Shown here one piece after another: positions 54,445 through 63,133 of a DNA stretch of 64,000 nt. The DNA is from Caulobacter sp. RHG1. GTDB taxonomy: Bacteria > Pseudomonadota > Alphaproteobacteria > Caulobacterales > Caulobacteraceae. The stretch spans positions 496,001 through 560,000 of the forward strand of contig NZ_SMZP01000002.1 in the NCBI RefSeq assembly GCF_013181195.1, in the 5' to 3' direction. Both the position numbers and the translations under genes were made by a program. Numbering within the stretch: the stretch's first letter is position 1; each line of letters begins with the position of its first letter. Under the pieces are notes generated by a model. It did not search any database and was not told the origin of the DNA. It saw nothing but the letters and a program-made list of their open reading frames with translations.

Positions 54445-54795
54445 TCACCGAAAATAGAAGACGACGGCCACGCCGGCAACGATCAGACCGAACCCCGCAA
54501 TCGTCGACCACTTGATCGCTTCGCCCAGATAAAAATACGAAAACAGGATGAAGACCAGCAGGGTTATGACCTCCTGGCCTACTTTCAACTGAGCTGTGGA
54601 ATACATACCGCTGCCGATGCGATTGGCCGGCACGGCCAGCATGTATTCCGGCAGGGCGATCAGCCAGCTGGACAAGATCGCGACCGGCAGCGCCAGGCTT
54701 TTGTTCTTCAGGTGGCCGTACCAGGCGAAGGTCATGAAGATGTTCGACGCCACCAGCAGCGCCCAAGGCGCGATCTTCAAGACGAGCGGCGGCAT
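54445..54795 (-). CDS. DUF486 / DMT-type small membrane protein
   Basis: This 116-residue protein has four hydrophobic segments. The DUF486 pattern is APWALLVASNIFMTFAWYGH, LKNKSLALPVAILSSWLIAL, PEYMLAVPANRIG and AQLKVGQEVITLLVFILFSY, followed by YLGEAIKWSTIAGFGLIVAG. It resembles one half of a drug/metabolite transporter. Its substrate is unknown. The start at 54795 gives the family length. Spacer 54796-55115 upstream contains no gene I can support, and no sigma-54 site was found in it. Confidence 0.85.
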   Translation of the reverse strand: MPPLVLKIAPWALLVASNIFMTFAWYGHLKNKSLALPVAILSSWLIALPEYMLAVPANRIGSGMYSTAQLKVGQEVITLLVFILFSYFYLGEAIKWSTIAGFGLIVAGVAVVFYFR

Positions 54796-55040
54796 GTCAG
54801 GGCTCCAAGCGAGGCCGTGGGGATTCCGCCAACCTAGGACAAGACCCCCTACGCAAACCAGAGCGCTCCCGTTGAGTGAGATCGCCGTTTTTTGACGCAC
54901 TCACGGGCCTCGCGGCTCAAATTTTAGGCGCCACGCCCAATTCGTTTCCGAAACCTTGTCCACACGCCCCGTCACGGAACCGTCGCCGATAGCGTGGCCC
55001 TGCCGGGGAAACGGCGCCGTGAAAGCGGCGTCGGCGGTGA

Positions 55041-55454
<414 letters not shown>

Positions 55455-55479
55455 GCATCGGGAAAAGGGGATACCGACG

Positions 55480-57009
55480 ATGAAACTCACGTTTAAACCG
55501 CTGGCCGGGCTGATGCTCGCCGCGACCTTGGCGGGGGCCCCGATGGGCGCTGTCGCCTTCGCCCAGGAGGCCGCGCCCGCCCCGGCCGCCGCCACCGCCG
55601 CGCCCGCCGAGGCTGCGCCCGCTCCGGCCGCCGCGCCGGCCCCTGCCGAGGCCCCCGCGCCCGCCATCGTCGACAAGAACGACAAGGGCGACAACGCGTG
55701 GATGCTGACCTCCGCGATGCTGGTCCTGCTGATGATCCTGCCGGGCCTGGCGCTGTTCTACGGCGGCCTGGTCCGCTCCAAGAACATGCTGTCGGTCATG
55801 ATGCAGGTCTCGACCGTCGCCCTGATCAGCTTCGTGACCTGGGTCCTGTGGGGCTACAGCTTCGCGTTCTCGGACGGCGGCAGCTGGGACACCTTCGTGG
55901 GCGGCCTGGGCCGTCTGTTCCTGAAGGACGTGACCCCGGCCAGCAACGTCGCGACGTTCTCCACCGGCGTCGTGATCCCCGAGTTCACCTTCATCGCCTT
56001 CCAGTCGACCTTCGCGGCCATCACCGCCGCTCTCGTGGTCGGTTCGCTGGTCGAGCGCATGAAGTTCTCGGCCATCGTCGCCTTCGCCTTCCTGTGGCCG
56101 CTGCTGTCGTACTACCCGATGGCCCACATGGTCTGGTGGTGGCCGGGTCCGGACGCGATCGCCCTGGCGCCTGACGCCCCGGTCAAGTCCGGCCTGATCT
56201 GGAGCTTCGGCGCCCTCGACTTCGCCGGCGGCACCGTGGTTCACATCAATGCCGGTATCGCCGCCCTGGTCGGCGCCCTGATCCTGGGCAAGCGCCAAGG
56301 CTACGGCAAGGAGCCGATGCCCCCGCACTCGCTGACCCTGACCCTGGTGGGCGCTGGCCTGCTGTGGGTGGGCTGGTTCGGCTTCAACGCCGGCTCGAAC
56401 CTGGAATCGAACGGCTACGCCTCGCTGGCCATGATCAACACCTTCGTCGCCACCGCGGCCGCCGGCCTGTCGTGGATCGTCGTGGAGTGGATCACCCGCA
56501 AGAAGCCGTCGGCCCTTGGCCTGGCTTCGGGCATCGTCGCCGGCCTCGTGGCCATCACCCCGGCCGCCGGCTTCTCGGGCCCGATGGGCGCCGTGATCCT
56601 GGGCCTGGTCGTCTCGCCGATCTGCATCGTCTTCTGCTCGACGATCAAGAACGCCTTCAAGTACGACGACAGCCTGGACGCTTTCGGCATCCACGGCATC
56701 GGCGGCATCGTCGGCGCCATCGGCACCGGCCTGGTCGTCAACCCCGCCTGGGGCGGCGCTGGCATCGTCGACTACACCAGCTGCGGCAAGGACGGCGACT
56801 TCTCGACCTGCGACAACGCCACGTACGACATGGTCGCTCAGGTCATCGCCCAACTGAAGGGCGTGGGCGTCACCATCGTCTGGTCGCTGGTCGCCTCGGC
56901 CATCGTCTTCTTCGTCATCAAGCTGGTGATCGGCCTGCGCGCCGCGCCGGAAGCCGAAGAAGAAGGCCTGGACATCTCGGAACACGGCGAACGCGCCTAC
57001 CACAGCTAA
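55480..57009 (+). CDS. amt: Ammonium transporter
   Basis: This 509-residue Amt/Rh channel has a signal sequence (LMLAATLAGAPMGAVAFA), then about 40 residues of Ala/Pro repeats, then 11 membrane segments. Typical segments are LTSAMLVLLMILPGLALFYG, GLVRSKNMLSVMMQ, GGTVVHINAGIAALVGALIL and DAFGIHGIGGIVGAIGTGLV. The pore histidines are in VHINAG and GIHGIGG. It imports ammonium under control of GlnK. A strong terminator follows. Confidence 0.97.
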   Translation: MKLTFKPLAGLMLAATLAGAPMGAVAFAQEAAPAPAAATAAPAEAAPAPAAAPAPAEAPAPAIVDKNDKGDNAWMLTSAMLVLLMILPGLALFYGGLVRSKNMLSVMMQVSTVALISFVTWVLWGYSFAFSDGGSWDTFVGGLGRLFLKDVTPASNVATFSTGVVIPEFTFIAFQSTFAAITAALVVGSLVERMKFSAIVAFAFLWPLLSYYPMAHMVWWWPGPDAIALAPDAPVKSGLIWSFGALDFAGGTVVHINAGIAALVGALILGKRQGYGKEPMPPHSLTLTLVGAGLLWVGWFGFNAGSNLESNGYASLAMINTFVATAAAGLSWIVVEWITRKKPSALGLASGIVAGLVAITPAAGFSGPMGAVILGLVVSPICIVFCSTIKNAFKYDDSLDAFGIHGIGGIVGAIGTGLVVNPAWGGAGIVDYTSCGKDGDFSTCDNATYDMVAQVIAQLKGVGVTIVWSLVASAIVFFVIKLVIGLRAAPEAEEEGLDISEHGERAYHS

Positions 57010-57032
57010 GGCTGGCGTGAGCCGAAAGGCGA

Positions 57033-57068
57033 AGGGCGCGGAGGGAAACCTCCGCGCCCTTTCTTTTT
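57033..57068 (+). terminator. Rho-independent terminator after amt
   Basis: AGGGCGCGGAGG-GAAA-CCTCCGCGCCCT, a perfect 12-bp stem with a GNRA-type loop, then TTCTTTTT. It ends glnK-amt; the convergent cyclophilin gene ends right after. Confidence 0.92.
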
Positions 57069-57071
57069 GGA

Positions 57072-57701
57072 TCAGATCCGGCGGGCGCTGACGATCGGCA
57101 CCGGCGGATCCAGGATCTGGCCCTTCATCACCGGGTTGATGGCCACGCCGGGCGTCGGCAGGTTCAGGATCTTGTGGACCAGATCCATGCCCGCGACGAC
57201 CTGGCCGAAAGCGGCAAAGCCGGTGTTGTCGCCCTCCGCCGCGGGATTGGCGTCCAGATACGGCGCTTCGCCTATGCAGATGAAGAAGTCCGAGGTCGCA
57301 CTGCCCGGCTCCATGCGGGCGATCGACACCGTGCCGTCGACATGGCGCAGGCCCGTTTGCGAGGTCGGCTCGTGAGCGATCGGCGGCAGCACCTTGGCCG
57401 GGTCGCCCTGCAACCCGCCCTGGATCAGGCCGTAGTCCACCGATCCCGGCGACTTGGACGCCCGGAAGAAGGTCGCGCCGTCGTAGCGCTTCTCGTCCAC
57501 ATAGCGCAGGAAGTTGGCCGTGGTGATCGGCGCCTGACGCACCTTGAGAGCGATGGTGATGACGCCCAGGCTGGTCTGCACATTGACCAGCACGTCGCCC
57601 GCCCCGGGCACGATCGGCGCAGGAGCCAGCTTCAGTGTCTGGGCGGCGGCCGGCGCGGCGGCGAGACTCCCCAAGGCGGCGAGAAGGTCACGGCGCTTCA
57701 T
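57072..57701 (-). CDS. Peptidylprolyl isomerase, cyclophilin type, exported
   Basis: This 209-residue protein has signal KRRDLLAALGSLAAAPAAAQ. The cyclophilin barrel follows: VNVQTSLGVITIALKVRQAP, TTANFLRYVDEKRYDGATFF (the FFR motif appears as FFRAS), IQGGLQGDP, GTVSIARMEPGSATSDFFIC and FAAFGQVVAGMDLVHKI. It speeds proline isomerisation of periplasmic proteins. It lies 9 bases downstream of ispE and ends against the amt terminator. Confidence 0.93.
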   Translation of the reverse strand: MKRRDLLAALGSLAAAPAAAQTLKLAPAPIVPGAGDVLVNVQTSLGVITIALKVRQAPITTANFLRYVDEKRYDGATFFRASKSPGSVDYGLIQGGLQGDPAKVLPPIAHEPTSQTGLRHVDGTVSIARMEPGSATSDFFICIGEAPYLDANPAAEGDNTGFAAFGQVVAGMDLVHKILNLPTPGVAINPVMKGQILDPPVPIVSARRI

Positions 57702-57710
57702 CTCTAGCTC

Positions 57711-58583
57711 CTAGCTCAGGCGGCAGCGCCGCACCCACCATTCCGGCCGCATGGCCTCGATACGCTCAGCCAGGCTCTCGGCCTCGATATCGCCGGCGCA
57801 CAGCGCAAAGCAGGTCGCGCCCGAGCCGGACATCCGCACCATCAGGCTTTCGGGCTCGCCGCGAAGAACGTCCAGAGCCTGACCGATCAGCGGCTCCAAG
57901 GCTACGGCCGGCGCTTCGAGATCGTTGCGGGTGGCGATGGCCAGCCAGGCCGCGGCCTCCTCGGCGGTCTCCAGTTCGTCCGGGATCGCCGGGCGCTCAG
58001 CCCCCTCCGGATGTACAGCCGCGTCATAGGCGCGATAGACCGCGCCGGTCGGCGACGGCGCGCCCGGGTTGACCAGCACGGCGTGCAGCACCGGCAGGCG
58101 CGGCGCAGGCGAGAGCACCTCCCCTCGCCCCTCGGCCATCAGGGCCGTGGCGCGCAGACAGGCCGCGCCATCGGCGCCCAGGCTGGCGGCCAGCGGTTCA
58201 AGATCATCGTCAGTGAGATTGGGCGCGAGAGCGTCACGCAACAGCTTCAGGGCCGCGCCCGCGTCGCTGGAGCCGCCCCCCAGGCCCGCCGCGATTGGCA
58301 AACGCTTGTCGAGGATCAGCCGGTACGGCGGGATCGGCCCGCCGAGCTTGGCGTGGAAGGCGCGCGCGGCGCGAACCACGAGGTTGTCGCCACCCGTCGG
58401 AATCTCGCCGCCGAAAGGCCCCACGGTCTCGAAGTCCGGCGCATCGGCAGGTTGGATCACGACCTCGTCGCCGACATCGGCGAACACCATCAGGCTGGAG
58501 ATCGGGTGATAGCCTTCGGCGTCCGGCCCGCCCACGTGCAGGAACAGATTGACCTTGGCGGGGGCGAAGGCGGACAACCGCAT
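57711..58583 (-). CDS. ispE: 4-diphosphocytidyl-2-C-methyl-D-erythritol kinase
   Basis: This 290-residue GHMP kinase acts in the MEP isoprenoid pathway. Motifs are FAPAKVNLFLHVGGPDAEGY, HPISSLMVFADVGDEVVIQP and the ATP-loop LPIAAGLGGGSSDAGAALKL (about 92-111). The C-terminal SLMVRMSGSGATCFALCAGD also fits. The position between the TPR gene and cyclophilin is on one strand with short gaps (40 and 9 bases). Confidence 0.96.
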   Translation of the reverse strand: MRLSAFAPAKVNLFLHVGGPDAEGYHPISSLMVFADVGDEVVIQPADAPDFETVGPFGGEIPTGGDNLVVRAARAFHAKLGGPIPPYRLILDKRLPIAAGLGGGSSDAGAALKLLRDALAPNLTDDDLEPLAASLGADGAACLRATALMAEGRGEVLSPAPRLPVLHAVLVNPGAPSPTGAVYRAYDAAVHPEGAERPAIPDELETAEEAAAWLAIATRNDLEAPAVALEPLIGQALDVLRGEPESLMVRMSGSGATCFALCAGDIEAESLAERIEAMRPEWWVRRCRLS

Positions 58584-58623
58584 GCGGGACTACTCGAGAT
58601 AAGACGCTTGCCGAGCCGATAGC

Positions 58624-60357
58624 TCAGTTGCGCGCCGCGGTCGACTTCGAGGCCGCCGGGCCGGTCGGACCCAGGCCATTCTTCAGCTTGGCCTCGGAGT
58701 CGGCCTTCTGCTTGTCGTCCGGCTCCAGGGTCAGCACCCGTCGCCACTGGAACTCGGCCTCGATCTTGCGACCGGCCTTCCAGTAGGCGTCGCCCAGGTG
58801 ACCGTTCACGTCCGGATCGCCCGGCTCCATCTCGACGGCGGCTTCCAGCTTTTCCACGGCGGTCTTGTAGTCGCCCAGGCGGTAATAGGCCCACCCCAGG
58901 GAGTCGAGCATGGCCCCCGATGTCGGACGGGCGGCCACGGCCTTCTGGACCATGCCCAGGGCCTGGGCCAGGTTCTCGCCGCGGTCGATCCAGCTGTAGC
59001 CCAGGAAGTTCAACAGCTCGGGCTCGGTCGGATTGATCTTCAGCGCCGCTTGCAGGTCGCGTTCGGCTTCGGGCCAGCGATCAGCCTGTTCCAGAGCCGC
59101 CGCGCGCAGGTACAGCAGACGCCAGTCGGCATTCTCGCCGTCACGAGCGATCACCGGGTCCAGAACGGCGACGGACTCGCTCCACTGGCTGCCGGCCCGC
59201 AGCAAGTCGGCCAGCGCCACCTGAGCTTCGCGGTCGTTGGGCGCGGCCGTCGCGGCGGCGCGCGCCACCTCCAGCGCCTTGGCCTTGTCGCCCGCGTCGT
59301 TCCACGCCCAGGCCGACTTGCTCTGGGCCGAGACATACTGCGGCGAGCTCTGCGGGACATGGGCATAGGCCTCGATGGCGCCGCGCGGATCCTGGCTCTG
59401 GTTCAGAAGGTCGCCGATCAGCACCCAGGCCTCGTCGCGAGCCGGGTCCAGGCGCAGGGCCAGGCGCAGATAGGCCAGGGCGAACTGCACCTGGCGCTCG
59501 CCGGCGAAGGCGGCGGCGCAAGCCACCAGCCCTTCGGCCGCGCCCTGACGGAGTGTCGGCATCGGCGGCGGCGCACCCTTGGACGCGGCGCGCGCCCGCG
59601 CGCGAACCAGACCGGCGTCGCCGGGCGCAGCCCGCAGGGCCGTGTCGTACAGCGCGACGGCGTCGTCATGGCGCTTGCGGCGCTCCAGGAACGCACCGTA
59701 GTCCAGGGTGAAGATGCTGGCCGTGGCGACGTTGGAAGTCAGGGCCTTGTAGTCGGTCTCGGCCTCGTCATAGCGTTTGGCGCGCTCGAACAGCCGCGCC
59801 TGACCCTGTTGGCCGAAATACTGCACCAGCTTGTCGTTGCGCAGGGTCGGCAGGACGATCGCGCCCTCCTTGTCCCCGGCGGCGGCCGCCGTCCAGGGAC
59901 CGAGCAGCGCCGCGACCTGCTGGTGCGGGAAGCCCAGCGGCTGGGTCGTCAGGAGAAGTTGCGCATCCTTGCCCTTGCCGACGGCCAGCGACTCCACGAC
60001 CCGGGTCAGAACGCCCAGGCGCTTGACGCCCTCGGTAGAGTCCTCGCCGACCGGCGCAGCCGCCGCGGCGCGGGTGATGTCGCCGGCCAGCAGCAGCGCC
60101 GTGAACGAGCGCTCGCCGATGATGCCCGGGTCCTCGCCCAGCACGGCCGCCGTGCCGAAATAGCCCGCCGCCTCGGACGAGCGGCCATCGCGCAGCGCCG
60201 CCTGGCCCGCCAGGAACTGACCGTACGAGCTGCGCGCGCCGAACAGCGGCGAGTTGATGCTCATCGGCCCCCGCACCGTCACGTGGCTGGGCGGCGTCGA
60301 CGCGCAGGCGGCCAGAGCGGTAAGCGAAACGCAGGCGAGGAGGACTTTGATACGCAT
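58624..60357 (-). CDS. TPR-repeat lipoprotein-like protein
   Basis: This 577-residue protein has signal KVLLACVSLTALAACAS with a lipobox Cys at about 18, then multiple tetratricopeptide repeats. Clear repeats are ALAYLRLALRLDPARDEAWV, DWRLLYLRAAALEQADRWPE, AERDLQAALKINPTEPELLN, LDSLGWAYYRLGDYKTAVEK and GHLGDAYWKAGRKIEAEFQW. It is probably envelope-bound and acts as a scaffold in assembly; no partner is known. ATG 60357 follows GGAGGGTGGCCGG. It lies upstream of ispE. Confidence 0.9.
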   Translation of the reverse strand: MRIKVLLACVSLTALAACASTPPSHVTVRGPMSINSPLFGARSSYGQFLAGQAALRDGRSSEAAGYFGTAAVLGEDPGIIGERSFTALLLAGDITRAAAAAPVGEDSTEGVKRLGVLTRVVESLAVGKGKDAQLLLTTQPLGFPHQQVAALLGPWTAAAAGDKEGAIVLPTLRNDKLVQYFGQQGQARLFERAKRYDEAETDYKALTSNVATASIFTLDYGAFLERRKRHDDAVALYDTALRAAPGDAGLVRARARAASKGAPPPMPTLRQGAAEGLVACAAAFAGERQVQFALAYLRLALRLDPARDEAWVLIGDLLNQSQDPRGAIEAYAHVPQSSPQYVSAQSKSAWAWNDAGDKAKALEVARAAATAAPNDREAQVALADLLRAGSQWSESVAVLDPVIARDGENADWRLLYLRAAALEQADRWPEAERDLQAALKINPTEPELLNFLGYSWIDRGENLAQALGMVQKAVAARPTSGAMLDSLGWAYYRLGDYKTAVEKLEAAVEMEPGDPDVNGHLGDAYWKAGRKIEAEFQWRRVLTLEPDDKQKADSEAKLKNGLGPTGPAASKSTAARN

Positions 60358-60393
60358 CCGGCCACCCTCCGAGGTTTCGCCGCCGTCCGCAAG

Positions 60394-60423
60394 AAAAAGC
60401 CTCCCGGTTCGGACCGGGAGGCT
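60394..60423 (-). terminator. Rho-independent terminator after the ETF-QO gene
   Basis: AGCCTCCCGGT-TCGG-ACCGGGAGGCT, an 11-bp perfect stem, followed on the minus strand by TTTTC. It separates ETF-QO from the TPR gene. Confidence 0.88.
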
Positions 60424-60432
60424 CTGTCGTTT

Positions 60433-62106
60433 CTACATGTTCGGGTAGTTCGGCCCGCCGCCGCCTTCCGGCGTGGTCCAGACGATATTCTGCGACGGAT
60501 CCTTGATGTCGCAGGTTTTGCAGTGGACGCAGTTCTGGGCGTTGATCTGGAAGCGCGGGTCCTGGCCCTGCTCGTTGTAGAGCACCTCGTAGACGCCGGC
60601 CGGGCAGTAGAGACGCGCCGGCTCGCCGTACTTGGGCAGGTTGACCGCGATCGGGATCGACGGGTCCTTCAGCTTCAGGTGGGCCGGCTGGTCTTCCTCG
60701 TGGTTGGTGGCCGACAGGAACACCGAGCTCAGCTTGTCGAAGCTGATCACGCCATCCGGCTTGGGGTAGACGATCGGCTTGAAGTCCTTGGCCAGCCCCG
60801 TCGAGGCCGCGTCGGTCTTCTCGTGCTTCATCGTGCCGAAGAACGAGAAGCCGCCGAACAGGTGCGTACACCACATGTCGAACATGCTGACCGCGCCGCC
60901 CAGGGCCGTGCCGAACTTGCCCAGCATCGGCTTGGCGTTACGGACGACCTTCAGCTCCTTGGCCACCCACGAGTTGTCGTAGACCGTCTGGTAGGCGGTC
61001 AGCTCGTCGCTGGTCCGGCCGGCCTGGACAGCGGCATAGGCGGCCTCGGCGGCCATCATGCCGGTCTTGACGGCGTTATGGCTGCCCTTGATGCGCGGGA
61101 CGTTGACGAAGCCGGCCGAGCAGCCGATCAGCACGCCGCCCGGGAAGGTCAGCTTCGGCACCGACTGATAGCCGCCCTCGGTGATAGCCCGCGCGCCGTA
61201 GGCGATGCGCTTGCCGCCTTCCAGATAAGGCTTCACGCCCGGATGCTGCTTGAAGCGCTGGAACTCGTCGAACGGCGAGATCCACGGGTTCTTGTAGTTC
61301 AGGTGTACGACGTAGCCGATGGCCACGTAGTTATCCCCGAAGTGATACATGAAGCTGCCGCCGCCGGTCTGGTTGTCCAGCGGCCAGCCGGTGGTGTGCT
61401 CGGCCAGGCCCGGCTGGTGCTGCTCGGGCGGAACCTGCCACAGCTCCTTGATGCCGATGCCGTACTTCTGGGGCGACTTGCCGTCGTCCAGCTTGAACTT
61501 GGCGATCAGTTGCTTGGCCAGCGAGCCCCGCACGCCCTCGGCGATGAACACGTACTTGCCGTGCAGCTCCATGCCCGGCTGGAAGTCGGGCTTGTGATGG
61601 CCGTCCTTGCCGATGCCGACGACGCCGACCACGACGCCCTTCACCGAGCCGTCGTCGTTCCAGACGAGGTCGGAGGCTGCGAAGCCCGGATAGATCTCGA
61701 CGCCCAGCTCTTCGGCCTTGCCAGCCAGCCAGCGGGTCAGGTTGGCCAGCGAGGCGATGTAGCAGCCGTGATTGTGCATGAACGGCGGCATGGCGAACAT
61801 CGGCAGGGACAGTTCGCCCTGCGGACCCAGCAGCTTGAAGCGGTCCTTGGTGACCGGCGTCTCCAGCGGCGCGCCCAGCTCTTTCCAGTTCGGGAACAGC
61901 TCGGCCAGGCCCTTGGGATCGATAACCGCGCCCGACAGGATGTGCGCCCCGACTTCAGAGCCCTTTTCCAGCAGGGCCACCGAGATCTCGGTCCCGTTCT
62001 TCTCCGCCATCTGTTTGAGCCGGATCGCGGCCGAGAGTCCCGCGGGACCGCCGCCGACGATGACGACGTCGTACTCCATCGACTCGCGTTCGAGGTCTTC
62101 GCTCAT
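60433..62106 (-). CDS. Electron transfer flavoprotein-ubiquinone oxidoreductase
   Basis: This 557-residue protein has the FAD site YDVVIVGGGPAGLSAAIRLK (about 13-32), then HILSGAVIDPKGLAELFPNW, RWLAGKAEELGVEIYPGFAA and ELHGKYVFIAEGVRGSLAKQ. The C-terminal 4Fe-4S cluster is in QNCVHCKTCDIKDPSQNIVW. It passes electrons from ETF (fed by acyl-CoA dehydrogenases such as the one at 41887) to ubiquinone at the inner membrane. The length is typical. ATG 62106 follows GGGAGACCTT. Confidence 0.96.
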   Translation of the reverse strand: MSEDLERESMEYDVVIVGGGPAGLSAAIRLKQMAEKNGTEISVALLEKGSEVGAHILSGAVIDPKGLAELFPNWKELGAPLETPVTKDRFKLLGPQGELSLPMFAMPPFMHNHGCYIASLANLTRWLAGKAEELGVEIYPGFAASDLVWNDDGSVKGVVVGVVGIGKDGHHKPDFQPGMELHGKYVFIAEGVRGSLAKQLIAKFKLDDGKSPQKYGIGIKELWQVPPEQHQPGLAEHTTGWPLDNQTGGGSFMYHFGDNYVAIGYVVHLNYKNPWISPFDEFQRFKQHPGVKPYLEGGKRIAYGARAITEGGYQSVPKLTFPGGVLIGCSAGFVNVPRIKGSHNAVKTGMMAAEAAYAAVQAGRTSDELTAYQTVYDNSWVAKELKVVRNAKPMLGKFGTALGGAVSMFDMWCTHLFGGFSFFGTMKHEKTDAASTGLAKDFKPIVYPKPDGVISFDKLSSVFLSATNHEEDQPAHLKLKDPSIPIAVNLPKYGEPARLYCPAGVYEVLYNEQGQDPRFQINAQNCVHCKTCDIKDPSQNIVWTTPEGGGGPNYPNM

Positions 62107-62257
62107 AAGGTCTCCCGGTGGGGCTCGGCCGCCCCTCTTATGACTGTTTGAATCACAGCTTATCGGAACGTGACGTGTGGGCGGTCAAGCATTTGATCTC
62201 GCTTTTTTGCTGCGTCGCAGCGTGGAGGCCCGCGGCATTACAGGCTAAGACGGTCTC

Positions 62258-63073
62258 ATGAGCCTCGCCGTCGATCAACGCGCCGTCGAAAGCCTGCTGG
62301 CCTTCTGGGCCGATGCGGGCGTCGAGGCCCTGTACGCCGACGCGCCGATCGACCGCCTGGCCGAGGGCGCAGCCATGCTGCGCGCCAGGAGCCAGCCGGC
62401 CCCGCCGCCGATCCCGATCGCCCGCCCCACGGCCGTGCGGGGCCCCGACGTCGGTTCGGCCGTCGCCACGGCCCGGGCCGCCGCGGCGGCCTGCAACGAC
62501 CTCGAAAGCCTGGCCGCCGCCATCGCCGCCTTCGACGGTTGCCCGCTGAAGACGCAAGGGGCCAAGCAGGCGGTGTTCTCGCGCGGCGCTCCAAACGCTC
62601 CGCTGATGATCATCGGCGAAGGCCCCGGCGCCGACGAGGACGCTCAAGGCGCGCCGTTCGTCGGCCGGGCCGGCAAGCTGCTGGACCGCATGATCAAGGC
62701 CGCCGGCCTGGAAGACCGCGTCTTCATCACCAACACCGTCTTCTGGCGTCCGCCCGGCAATCGCACGCCGACGCCGCAGGAGCAGGCCGTCTGCGCCCCC
62801 TTCGTCGAGCGCGCCATCGCCCTGGTGAAGCCCAAGATGCTGCTGCTGGCCGGCGGCGCTTCTGCGAAGGCGATGCTGAAGCGCGAGGAAGGCATTCTCT
62901 CGATGCGCGGCCGCTGGTTCGAATGGACCTCCGAGGACAAGGCGACCGAGTTGCCGGCCATGCCGACCCTGCACCCGGCCTTCCTGCTGCGCACCCCCGC
63001 CCAGAAGAAGAAGGCCTGGCAGGATCTGCTGACTCTGACCGAGCGACTTGATCGCCCGGACCGCCCGCATTAA
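62258..63073 (+). CDS. Uracil-DNA glycosylase, family 4-like
   Basis: This 271-residue protein has an Ala/Pro-rich N-terminal extension of about 90 residues, then the UDG fold. It shows LMIIGEGPGADEDAQGAPFV, GRAGKLLDRMIKAAGL, VFITNTVFWRPPGNRTPTPQ, EQAVCAPFVERAIALVKPKM and the DNA-reading PTLHPAFLLRTPAQKKKAW. It removes uracil from DNA. Family-4 enzymes bind 4Fe-4S through four cysteines; here only FDGC and QAVC remain, while the other two positions read Phe and Trp (FWRPP). It is divergent from ETF-QO. Confidence 0.9.
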   Translation: MSLAVDQRAVESLLAFWADAGVEALYADAPIDRLAEGAAMLRARSQPAPPPIPIARPTAVRGPDVGSAVATARAAAAACNDLESLAAAIAAFDGCPLKTQGAKQAVFSRGAPNAPLMIIGEGPGADEDAQGAPFVGRAGKLLDRMIKAAGLEDRVFITNTVFWRPPGNRTPTPQEQAVCAPFVERAIALVKPKMLLLAGGASAKAMLKREEGILSMRGRWFEWTSEDKATELPAMPTLHPAFLLRTPAQKKKAWQDLLTLTERLDRPDRPH

Positions 63074-63133
63074 AACTTCCTCCACCAGTCGGAACGGGGG
63101 ACGTGCGCCTGCGGGGGAGCGCGGATCACTTCT

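Noticed and set aside
58798..62151. Very long plus-strand open frame (over 1,100 codons)
   Set aside because: It is antisense to the TPR and ETF-QO genes, which have clear motifs. In GC-rich DNA the complementary frame lacks stops, and the text is low-complexity Arg/His/Gln/Leu.
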